From the NCBI GenBank assembly GCA_037157565.1, contig JAZHRO010000019.1, positions 61,068,501-61,132,500 on the forward strand: 64,000 nucleotides of DNA, written 5' to 3'. Source of the stretch: Thalassia testudinum. Its lineage: Eukaryota; Streptophyta; Magnoliopsida; Alismatales; Hydrocharitaceae. The notes under the pieces were generated by a model that ran no database searches, was not told the DNA's origin, and saw only the letters and a program-made list of their open reading frames with translations. Below, piece by piece: positions 35,301 to 45,888 of the stretch; position 1 is the stretch's first letter, and each line of letters starts with the position of its first letter. Made by a program: the position numbers and the translations under genes.

Positions 35301-38300
35301 GGCATGGCTGAAGGTGATACTCATACCTCTCGAGCATTTACATGAGAGGTATGCGGTGATTTAGGGCATGGGGAGCTGCTCATGTGGTAGGGGGTTTCGT
35401 AGAGGACTCCCCTTTCAAATCTGGGAGCAGCTCCCTGGGGAAACAAGGAGAAAACTGCCTCGAAACCTCGCCGGAGATATGGGTCCCTACTGCAATGGCA
35501 GAGGGACCTGAATGTAGAAAGTGATGAGAAAGTTGAGGGGGTTTTTGCAAGGGTTTCCAAAAGTAAGGGGCCAAAATGTAATTGGGTGGACTGTTTTGCA
35601 AAGTAAGTCAAGATGATCTTCCCTTAGGTCCAAATTTTGGTACACACCTAATTTGGACCTAAGGAATCCAATGGTGAAGTTGGATTTTAGGTTTGACCAC
35701 GTTTGACTAGACATTTTGCACAAAAACCAAAATTAAGTCAAATATTGAGCTTGGACCCCACTCTAGGTCAAAACAGGTTCTAAACCCTAGGAGATATTTT
35801 TCCATGAATTTTAGAGGGTTTATTTGATTTTTATCCTACCTGGAACCTTGTGAATTTAAGTGGGTTTGTTTTAGGATTAGAGAGTGTCATTTAATTCTTA
35901 AATTTCACAATAACCCTTATCTGACTGAACCATCCCACTTTTTCTCTTATTAAGTCCAATTGACCTATGTCTAGACCTTGGAAAATCCCATTGATGAACT
36001 GCATTGGTAAAATTACAGTTTTACCCTTTGTTTCTTGTTCTCTTCCCTGATTAGTGATCCCTTGAATTAGGCCTTTCTCTTGGTTATGTAGGAGCTTTTG
36101 TTCACTTTATTAGGTCAAAATATGCTAGGGCTCATGATGAGGTTCTCATCAAGGATCAGGGAGACCGACAGCTCCAAGATAGCTTTTCGTACCCGGTATG
36201 GGCACTACGAGTTCTTGGTCATGCCGTTTGGGTTGACCAACGCCCCCGCTGCCTTTATGGATTTGATGAACTGTGTTTTCAGGCCATACTTAGACTAGTT
36301 CGTGGTGGTGTTCATCGACGATGTACTCGTTTACTCACGGGATCAGGCATAGCTTGGGTAGCATTTACGGATGATCCTGGATACCTTGAGGCGACGCAGG
36401 CTGTATGCCAAGTACAGTAAGTGCGAGTTTTGGTTGAGGCAGGTGACTTTCTTGGGTCACATGATTTTAGGGGATGGTTTGGCTATGGATCCAGCCAAGG
36501 TTGAGGTCGTACTCAGGTGGGAGAGGTCATGCACGATGACAGAGATATGTAGCTTTTTGGGACTGGTAGGTTACTACCGGCGGTTTATCAGAGGATTTTC
36601 TCAGATTGCGTGTCCTATGACTCAACTGACCCTGAAGGACGTGCCCTTCACCTAGACAAACGAGTATGAGGTGTGTTTTTAGGAGTTGAAGGGGAGACTG
36701 ACTTCAGCTCCTATGCTTACCATCCCAGACAGTAGTGGTAGTTTTGTGGTTTACATTGACGCTTTGTTGCAGGGGCTAGGGGGTGTGCTCATGTAGCGGG
36801 GTCACGTTACCGCTTACGCTTCACGGCAACCGAAGCCCCATGAGCATAGCTACCCTACCCATGACTTAGAGTTGGCAGCAGTTGTCTTCGCGCTGAAGAC
36901 ATGGAGGCACTACCTTTACTGTGAGACTTTCGAGATTTTCATGGATCATAAGAGCCTTAAGTACTTGGTTGACCAGAAGGAGCTTAACATGAGATAGAGA
37001 CGTTGGCTAAAGCTCCTGAAGGACTAAGACTGTAGCATCTCCTACCACCCAGGGAAGGCTAATGTGGTGGCTGATGCCTTGAGCTGGAAGGCGCCCCCCC
37101 CTTGGCCAGTCTACAGGCACAAAGTTGGAGACTTATGGAGGAGTTGGGCAGTTGGCGACCCCGGGAGTCATAGGGGTATTGTGGGACAATGACAGTGACG
37201 TGGCAAACATGACCAGAGCTGATAGACTGCATCATAGAAGGGCAGATGACAGATCCGTACTTACAGACACTGTGAGACAGGGTGTTGACAAGGGACCCAG
37301 GAGACTTTTCCTTTACCGATGAGATACTGCACATGAGGGGACGCCTATGCATTCCTAGGGACGAGGAGCTGTTGAGAGAGCTCTTGGCTGAGGCGTACGG
37401 GTCCAGGTTCACCATGCATCCCATGAACACAAAGATGTATCATGATCTGAGATGCGACTTTTGGTGGAGAGGGATGAAGCAGGGTGTTGCTGAGTTCGTG
37501 CAGCAGTGTTTGGTGTGCCAGCAGGTGAAGGCTGAGCATCAAAGGCCTGTAGGGCCGTTGCAACCACTTCCTGTGCCAGAGTGGAAGTGGGAGAGCATTA
37601 CCGTGGACTTGGTGGTGGGTCTACCAATTACCCAGTGGGGACACGACATAGTTTGGGTAATAGTAGATAGGTTGATGAAGACGACACGTTTTCTGCCCAT
37701 CCGAGTCACCTTTGGACTAGCGTAGTTAGTAGAGAGGTACATTCGAGATGTGGTATTCATGCATGGAGTTCTGCTTGAGATTGTATCCGACATGGATACC
37801 CATTTTACTTCCCAGTTCTGGGTTGAGTTTCAGCAGGCTTTGGGGACACGTTTGAGGTTCAGTACCGCTTACTACCCCTAGATGGACGGGCAGTCAGAGC
37901 GCACCATACAGACACTTGAGGACCTTTTACGCGCCTGTGTACTAGACTAGAGAGGCTCCTAGGAGGAGCATTTACCCCTGGAAGAGTTTGAATATAGTAA
38001 CAGTTACCACTCGAGCATCGGCATAGCACCTTACGAGGCTCTGTACGGACGGAGGTGTACTGCACCCTTGAGTTGGGTCGAGGTGGGGACCAAGTGGAAG
38101 GTTGGCACCAAGCTGATCCAGCAGAGTCAGGAGGTGATAGAGTAAATTCACAGATGACTCTACACTGTCAGGAGCAGGTAGAAGAGTTATGCTGACCGGA
38201 AACGAAGAGAGGTGCAGTTTGAGGTTGGGGATCACGTCTTTCTCCGTGTTTCACCCATGAAGGGCCTGCAGCATTTTGGGGTGAAAGGGAAGCTTGCGCT

Positions 38301-38677
38301 AAGGTTTATAGGGCCCTTTGAGGTCCTGGAGCGGGTGAGACCCGTTGCTTACCAGCTTGCCCTTCCTCCCCACCTTTCTGGAGTGCACGACGTGTTCCAC
38401 ATGTCCAACCTTCTGGAAGTACGTTGCTGATCCTAGTCACGTTCTGAGCCACGAGAGCGTCAAGGTGGGTGACGACTTGACCTACCCTGAGAGACTGGTA
38501 TAGATACTAGACAGAGCTATCTGGAGTCTGAGATGGAAGCAGGTACCCCTAGTGAAGGTCCTATGGAGAAGCCAGCGGTACGAGGAGGCGACTTGGGAGC
38601 CTGAGGTGGCGATGTGAGAGCGATACTCGGAGCTTTTTGAGGGTATGTCTTTTCAGACCTACTTCGGTCCTCCTTAA
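32379..38677 (+). pseudogene. pol: Gypsy pol (protease, RT, RNase H, integrase, chromodomain), interrupted and degraded
   Basis: Domains in order: aspartic protease with DSGATHSF at 32430; RT from about 32990 ([22 protein letters not shown], then [13 protein letters not shown]) to 33277, where the solo LTR 33278-36151 is inserted. RT resumes at 36152 ([29 protein letters not shown] at 36311), then a connection, RNase H (about 36660-37080, [20 protein letters not shown]) and integrase with an HHCC zinc finger (about 37330-37540; CLVCQQVK) and a core (ITVDLVVGLP, SDMDTHFTS, MDGQSERTIQ). The chromodomain-like tail is near 38570-38640 (YEEATWEPEV); the last stop is TAA at 38675-38677. Stops include TAG at 36296, 36653, 37723 and 37879 and frameshifts occur near 36345 and 37110. 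Non-functional. Confidence 0.92.
33278..36151 (-). mobile_element. Solo LTR (family B) inserted in the gypsy RT domain
   Basis: A 2874-bp TG..CA segment with perfect 5-bp duplication AGGAT (33273-33277 and 36152-36156). Removing it rejoins the RT reading frame. The sequence matches the reverse complement of 42795-45642: both share an end block with AACCTCATCATGA and a block with GATCGTG and TTTTAAAAG. A TATA-like element read on the minus strand near 35245 and the same element in the other copy give the orientation. The plus strand is strongly CT-rich at 33555-33860. No interior, PBS or polypurine tract is seen. Confidence 0.9.
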
Positions 38678-38762
38678 GTTTGTTATGCGTTTTTACATTC
38701 CTTTTTTTGCACCCTAGCTAGCTCAAGTTTCGAGGATGAAACTTCCTTTAAGTTTGTTATGA

Positions 38763-41431
38763 TGTAATGACCCATTACACTTTTAGCCATTTAAGACGTC
38801 AAGAGTTTCAGTCAGACGTCTGTCCAGATGTTTGGCCCCATTCCTGGATGTCTGAAAGTGAAATTTTCGTGCTGCGCTTTACGCTCTGTGCGCAGGCTGT
38901 GTGTAGAGGCTGTTCCTCTCTCTCTCTTATTTCCCCCCCGAACCCTAAACCCTACACCCTCCTATTTATACCCCTTATTCCCCTCCTCCTTTCCTCACAC
39001 CACCAGCCACCCCCACCTTCAAATCTCCAGTGCGGCAGTGGCGAGGGCGGACGAAAGAGGAGAATGGAGGGCGAGAGGGAGGAAGGAGGATAGCGTGGAA
39101 GGTCGAAGGACTTTTGGGAGCTTGGCAGAGCTTGCATAGTCGGTGGCGTGTGCGCGTGGAGGACGTTGTCGAGGAGCTACTGCTGCGGGCGGAGACGCGA
39201 GCGAAGCAAGCTGCGAGCAGGTTCTGATACTGGAAGTTTTCCAGTATTAGACGTCTGGTGTGACATCCAGACAACTGGCGAGGGATCTGGATGTCCGGAG
39301 CTAAGGCCGGACGTCTGAGAGCACATATCGCGCGAGGTACGTACGTTCCTACGCTGATTTCTCCCATGTAGAAGATCTCAGCGCAGGAGACATTGTCGGT
39401 TGATCCACGCCTGCGTTTGCATGCCAGGTGCAACTTTGGGAAGGCACGCGGGATGCTTTTCCACGTGCTTTTGGATGTCTGATCACGTCACCAGACGTCC
39501 GGAGGTGCTTCCAGACGACCAGAGACATTGTCCGACGTCTAGAACTGAAGGTCTAGACATCTGATCAGCCGCAGGAGGCATAAGGTAAGATCTGACGCCT
39601 TTTAAGATGTCTATGATTATTTCTAGACGTCTGATTTTGAATAGTAAGTAAGTTTTTGACCTGTTTAGGGTCCGATCGGGGTTCATTTTACGCAAACAAA
39701 ATACCTGTACTTTCCTCTCGAGTTCCTCTACTTACTAGAATCTATTTTACACTGTTCTGAACTCTCCTTTTGTGATGTATTCCCTGGTATAGGGTTTCAG
39801 CCTGCTGCGCATTTAGGGCTCGTAGAGACGTATGGGTCTACGATTCAAGCCCCCATTACTCCCGTATTTCCTGGTAGAGTGGTTTAATTCATTTATTAAC
39901 ATTTAAATAAGAATGTGCTTGGTTAAAATAGCCAAATGGAACTCTAGGATGTGGAATGAATCCTAGGGTAGAGAAATGAATGAACCTGTTTGTACTGTAT
40001 AGGTTATTTGCATGCGTGATTAAGATAAATTGCTAGCAAATGCCTGTACTATCATTACAAGTTGCCTGTTAGAATATGAGCTGCCTGTATTTAATGAATA
40101 TTTACCTGTGAAACCACCAGTTGCATATATTGAGAATTGAATTATCAAAACACGAGCTGCTTGTATATGGATGAGAAATGAATTATGAAAGATGAGATCT
40201 GGATTTGGATAAATGAGGTGAACATGAGCATGAACCCTACGGGAAATGAGGAGTAGAACTCCTATAGATAGATGGAAGCCTAGAATGTAGACGGGAAGTG
40301 TGCTAGCCCTTGAGTATGTGGTACCAAGGAGGGAAACTGTCCCCTTTTATGTAGAGCGGAGCTAGCCTCCCTTGGGTTGAGACCCGGGGTTAGGATTGGC
40401 CACTCTACACCGACTCCTGTTGGTCCTCGCGTATGTGGTACTGAGGTGAGCTACTAGTGTAGGGAGAGAGCTAGCCATCCCACGGGGCCCGGGGTTCAGC
40501 TAGCCACCCTACACCGACTTGTTAGGCCCTCTGGGCAAACCGGGGTAGTCAGACGAGAGTGCGTGGACTATGGAGGGGCGAGACCCCTGTTTGGTTCTGA
40601 GGGGTAAGACCCTTGTCCTGAGAGGGCAAGGCCCTATACTGTTCCATGCTGTACTTTGGGTGTACCTGTTAACGGAAATGACTGACAGCATGTTAGTGAG
40701 GGGTAGCTACCCGTGAGCTTATCACGCATGCCGTAGTCACCGCTACTTCTTGACAGTGACCTTGGGGTGGTTGACTGGGTGTAGGACTACCACGGGGGAC
40801 TCTCCTGGCCAGGAGAGCACCACGTGTACCTTCTACTCTACAGAAAAGACTGCAATCAAGATCGTTCCCACGAGGAACATGCAAGATTAAGAAATATCTA
40901 GATACTTTGAGAAATGGGTGAAACGGAAACATATCAAAATAGTTAAATAGAAATGAGAATTAAAGCTGTTGTTTTTACTATTTTGTACTTAGATAATATA
41001 TATACCACTCTACTCAACATTCGCTGACTCTATCTTTTCATAACACTGTTCAGGACCAAGAGTTGAGTACCCTGAGTTTCCGGCTACAGAGGGTGCTAGG
41101 CCCAGTCGAGTCCAACCATAGTTTTCTTCAGCACTTTCTTTTCTCTACTATTGTAGTAAGTAATGGACACTTAGTTATTGTTCTGCTACTTCTGTTTCCT
41201 TTCTGCTTTCCGTTGTTGTTGTTGTCGTTGTTGTTGTGGTGGTGGTATGTACTGAGACAGTTGTTCTATTTCTTTATTGCTTTGTACATTTTTTCTACTT
41301 AGTTAAATTGCATGTGTGAATGTGGTTTATTTTCCTGTTGTTGGTTATTTCTTGTTGGAGACTAGGTCTTGGGATTAGTCGAGGTGAGTCAGTCTCGGGT
41401 CCTGTAGGGATCCAGGAACCGGGTCGTAACA
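38763..41431 (+). repeat. Right LTR of the gypsy element, also 5' LTR of a downstream internal fragment
   Basis: Starts TGTAATGACCCATTACAC and ends GGGTCGTAACA. A TATA-like element (CCTATTTATACC) lies near 38962. It has the full length (2669 bp) and shows what was lost from the 5' LTR. It is followed by a PBS and a gag start in place of host DNA, so it serves as the 3' LTR of one unit and the 5' LTR of the next. The preceding bases lack the usual polypurine tract. Confidence 0.9.
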
Positions 41432-42218
41432 AGATGGTATCAGAGTAAGGTCGTCTCGAGAAATGAACCAATTGGCTTGAGAATAACCACTCACGTGCAT
41501 ATAACTAGGGTAGCCACCACAACGTATCGCTTTGATATTTGTTCCGAGTCTTTTTCGGTATCATTGACATTCTTGTTCTATCTTTCGCATCTCCTTGCAG
41601 GAGATGCCTTGTTGGGGAGTTCTCGAGGCAGGCCATGGTCACGGCTTTGGATGAGGTCGAAGGAGCGGATGTGCCGGACCTGAGGTACCAGTTGACCCAC
41701 CTCTTCTCCTGGGCGTTCAGGCCCAGGATCTTTCCCAACTGATCAGAGACATCATGCAAGAGGAGCTCCACCAGCCTCCACAGGCACCTCTCCTTGAGGA
41801 CGTGGAGGGGGGATCCTCGGTGGGATAGAGAGATCATCGCAGCGCCCGACGAGCAGGAGGGGGAGGGGGTGGTCCTCCACCACCCCCACCGCACTCTGAC
41901 ACTTCGGAGCACGAGTCCTCTTTGCTTGGAGGCGTGCCCGTTCCCCCACTGCAGCTGCACCATGAGCTTTTCGGACAATTCTAGAAGCTGAAGCCTCCTC
42001 CTTCAAGGGGGATGAGGACCCGTCTGAGGTAGAGGATTGGCTGGAGCAGATAGAGAAGGTGTTCAACACCCTTCGCTCTCTCACGGAGTGCTGCATGGCC
42101 TTTGCCACATACCAGCTGGAGAGCGTAGCACACAGGTGGTGGATGGTAGTCAGAGGCCAGGAGGGGAGAGAGCCGACGTGGGACCAGTTCGTGACTCTCT
42201 TCTGCGAGCAGTACTTTC
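41432..42218 (+). pseudogene. gag: Second partial gypsy leader and gag
   Basis: Repeats 30864-31643: PBS at 41435, gag ATG at 41604, proline-rich segment and capsid start (EDWLEQIEKVFNTLRS, then EPTWDQFVTLFCEQYF). At the position of the first stop of the other copy (TGA at 31189) this copy has CAA, while the TAG codons matching 31255 and 31411 are shared. The match stops at about 42218 in the middle of the capsid region and unrelated AT-rich MULE sequence follows. It is a truncated fragment without function. Confidence 0.88.
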
Positions 42219-42794
42219 AGTTCGACGATACCTTGTGGGTATTTCCCATAATATGAATGATTACTTATTCATCTAAATTTAAAGCTTGTTGATGGGGTTT
42301 TTGAAATATTGATGTTTCTTGGTTAAAATGATTGTATATTAAGAGATATTATATGATAGGTAACTGCAATACGTGGTTGTTGCTATATGACTGATATTTG
42401 AATTACATTGGACCATTGACAAAGTCCTTTCTTAGTAGATTTACTACAAGTATTTGGGTGTATGCAAAAAAAGCATACAACACTATTCCTTAAAACTATA
42501 ATACAAAAAGATGTACCTGTTTGTAATTTGTTTACAAAATGCTTTTTGTAATGCAAAACAAAGTTTGTAACACAAATCCTCGTAATACATGCGTTCAAGT
42601 TAGTGTGTTACGGAAAGTATCCTATATATGATATATATAATTACTAACACATCTTATGGTGCAATCAACTATTATATATTGATATAATATGAAGAACAAG
42701 TTATACAATAGAATTCGAAAAAGAGTGAATATCGTAGAAACTAGCAAAATAAATAAATAAAATCCACAATAAAAAAGTGTTTGTAACTACACAG
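42219..42794. other. Residual MULE interior between two insertions
   Basis: AT-rich DNA with several GTAATAC/ATACAA motifs (about 42480-42600) of the kind that fills the MULE subterminal regions, which supports its assignment to the MULE. At 42219 it starts with a possible exon end (FDDTLW then GT) that could belong to the accessory gene cut at 26556. No other gene seen. Confidence 0.45.
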
Positions 42795-45642
42795 TGATGA
42801 GAACCTCATCATGAACCCTAACTAGCTCATTTTGACCTAAAAAAGAGAATAAGAGCTCCTACATAACCTAGAGAAGGGTCTAATTCAAGGAATTAATGTT
42901 CTGAGAAGAAAATATGAAACAAAGGGTAAAACTGTAATTTTACCATTGCAGTACATGAACGGGATTTCTCAGAGGCAAAACATGGGTCAAATGGTCTGAA
43001 TAAGATAAAAGGTGGGTTGGTTCAGTCAGAAATGGGTTCATGTGAGAGCTAGGAATTAAATGACATTCTGTAACCCTAAAACATACCTACTTAATCCAAC
43101 AGGTTATGGTCAAGATAAAAATCAACTAAGTCCTCTAAAATTCATGTAAAAATATCCCCTAGGTTTTAGAACCTTCAATTTGGCCTTTGGAACCTATTTT
43201 GACCTAGATTGGGGTCCTTACTAATTATTTCACCTAATTTAGGTTTTTGTGCAAAATGTCCAGTCAAATGTGGTCAAACCTAAAATCCAACTTCACCATT
43301 GTATTCCTTAGGTCCAAATTAGGTTTGTACCAAAATTTGGACCTAAGGGGAGGTCATCTTGACCTACTTTGCAAAATAGTCCACCCAATTGCATTTTGAT
43401 CCCTGTCTTTTGAAAATCATTGCACAGACCCCCCTAACTTCCTCACCACTCTTACAATCAAGTCCCTCCACCATTAAAGCGGAGGAATCCTACTCCAGCG
43501 AGGATCCAAGGGGGATTACTCCCTGATTCCTCAGAGATCTCCTAGATTTGGAAGGGAGATTCTTTGAGGAATTCCCTTTCATATGAACCTGATCCCAATC
43601 ACTGATTCGCACCCAATCTCTTGTGCGAACGCACGAGAGATTTGGGTCTCCAATTGATTCCTTCTACGGTGAGGACTCTTCCGCTTGGAAGCTTGTCTTC
43701 CAAGCACAAGAGCCCTTGCCAGTGCCTATATAAGGACCACCACCTCCGGCCGCATCTTTCCAGCTTGACTTGGCCGGAGAACTCCACCCAATTTCGTCTC
43801 CTCTCCTTTGGCCAAGTGACCAGCAGGCTCCGGCGTTTCCTCCTCCTCTTTCTCATCGCTCTGCCACAATACCAGTGGTAGAACCATCTTTGTCTCTTTC
43901 CTCAACGTCGCGTAATACCCGCGCGCGCGCTCCAGCCCCTTCATCATCGCCATTCCCCCTCCTCTAGACGTCTTCTTCTCCAGCGGCGGCAGGTACGGCC
44001 AGCCATCTTTCTACCCCCCTTCGTCCACTTAGTTAGGTTAGAACTCTTCCTCTTCCTCTCCTCATTATTTCCCCTCTCTTTCTGTTCACTTTAAACCCCT
44101 CGACGCCTTAGTCCACCACCATCGTTCCCATCTCCGGCCGACCACCAGCGAAGGTGCTTCCACCGCTCCGCACCTCCACACACCTCGCCAGACCCCTCAT
44201 CACCTCCGCCATCACCCGCTGAGCACATTCCGCCCTTCCATCGACCGCCATCACCTCCCTAAATGCTCCCCGAACACACCCATAAACACGGCCACAGAGC
44301 GACCTAGGCATGCACACCTAGGTCGCCCCGCGGCCAGCACCCACTGCTTCACCTTTGCCGTGACACAGTGAAGCTCCCCACGTAGTTTAACAGGGCCGCA
44401 AGGCAGTATTTGTGCATTGCAGGTCAGGCCCCCTGCCACCATTGACGCATGAGCAAGCTTGCTTGCAAGCTTCGCTCCAGGTTGCTGTGCTCTAGGCAAA
44501 CAAGCCCAGGTGATGCGTGATGAGTGCGCACACGTATCCAGCCTGAGAGCAGGCTTTGCGAGGCACCCAGCTGCCCCAATTGAGTGAAGGCCTCTTGCGG
44601 GTGTGTGTAAAGAAGCAGGTGGGACTTTTAGTCCCACCTCGTGAACTTAGGAAAGCGGTGAGTGACTTAAATTGAATTTGTGATTTCTTCTTATCGCCTC
44701 AAGTACATGGGTTGAGGTCCCTCGCCCACACCCCCGCCTCGTTCGCGACCTACACCTATGCGGACTTGGTATCCGACCCGTATACCCTGCACTCCTCGCG
44801 CACCACCCACGCCGGTGCGCCTGGACTCGGGCACGCGAAACTCGACCCGATTACCCGGCTCTGGGAGAGCGAACCGAAGAGAGAAACAGAGAGAGAGAGT
44901 GACGTGGGGGAGGGTAGGGGATAGGTTTTGCTCTTCCCTATGCAGGGAAGAGAAGAAGGAAGAGGAAGGCGCAGCTGAAGCTAAGGCAAGGTGAAACCAA
45001 GGCCAAGCAGGGAAGGAAGCTGTGGCCGCAGAAGAAGCAAAGGAAGAAGAAGGAAGGAAGAAAGGAAGCTGAGGTAGAAGCAAGTCAAAGCAAAGAAGCA
45101 GAAGAAAGAAGGTACGACAAAGAAGAGAAGAAGGAAAGACAAGGCAGAAAAAGGCAGGAGGAATCTAGGAAGAAGAAGCACTGTAGCAGAAGTGCAGTTG
45201 ATGAGGAAAGAAGGCCAAAGAACAGAAGAAGGAGAAGAAAGGCAGAGAATTACCAAGGCAAGAAAAGGAAGAGAAGGAAATAAGTAGAGAAGAACCAAAG
45301 CAGAAGAAGGAAGAAGAAGGCTAAAGAACAGAAGAAGAAAAGAAAGAAGAAAGGAGAAGCTAAAGAAGAGAGAGAATCAAACTTTTGCCCTATTCATCTT
45401 ACTCTCTCTATTTTTGCTACATTTTAATTCATAAACTCTTGCATTATATTCTGAATTAGGTTTTGAGTAACTTTAAGTGTTCAAATTACATTATTGAGAT
45501 TAGTGTATAGATTCTATTTGCTCCCTGTATTTGACCTCGGATACTTAGGCTTTCGAGTAATAAAATTCTTATTTATTTTCGAGGCGATTTCATTTATACT
45601 GCAACGAACATCTTTTAAAACCACGATCTCACCCTGTTAACA
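42795..45642 (+). mobile_element. Solo LTR (family B), second copy, inserted in the MULE
   Basis: A 2848-bp segment that starts TGATGAGAACCTCATCATGA and ends CCTGTTAACA. It is the inverted counterpart of 33278-36151. A good TATA box (GCCTATATAAGG) at about 43725-43735 fixes the orientation. Flanks are CACAG (42790-42794) and CACAA (45643-45647), one mismatch. A purine-rich stretch (AGAAGAAGG-type) runs from about 44930 to 45370. No PBS follows the 3' end, so it is a solo LTR. Short frames inside are not genes. Confidence 0.87.
44930..45370 (+). repeat. Homopurine-biased tract in the family B LTR
   Basis: About 440 bases almost free of long pyrimidine runs, made of GAAGAAGGAAG-type sequence. 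The inverted copy shows the mirror image, a CT-rich tract at about 33555-33860. It lies downstream of the TATA box, inside the transcribed part of the LTR. Confidence 0.8.
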
Positions 45643-45888
45643 CACAACTTACAAAAAAAAGAATAAAAACATCCAAAATATTGTAATCATTCAATTCCAA
45701 GTCTTGGGTCTTCTGCAGATTGTCCCCTCTGAAGAGAAAAAAAAATATTAGTTAGAATGTTTATCAAACTTGTATGGGAGTTAGGGACAAAAAAAAAAAT
45801 ACTTTGAGTATTCGAAAGCTGAAGTCGATTGCTTCTTTGGGTAATTTCTCAAGTCATGTTTAACATTGAACTTCAAGCAATATTTACA

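Larger units (their letters stand above)
26557..41431 (+). mobile_element. Ty3-gypsy chromovirus-type LTR retrotransposon, nested and decayed
   Basis: The element runs from the 5' LTR (26557-30863, itself interrupted) through PBS, gag, protease, RT, RNase H, integrase and a chromodomain-like tail to an LTR at 38763-41431. RT precedes integrase and the RT active site is FIDD, as in gypsy chromoviruses; sequence character suggests the Tekay/Del lineage. It inserted into the MULE; the five bases before it are TTTGT, but no matching duplication is found to the right because a second internal fragment follows the right LTR and is cut at 42218. Two solo LTRs are inserted in it (27346-29975 and 33278-36151). 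Coding regions carry many stops. Confidence 0.9.
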
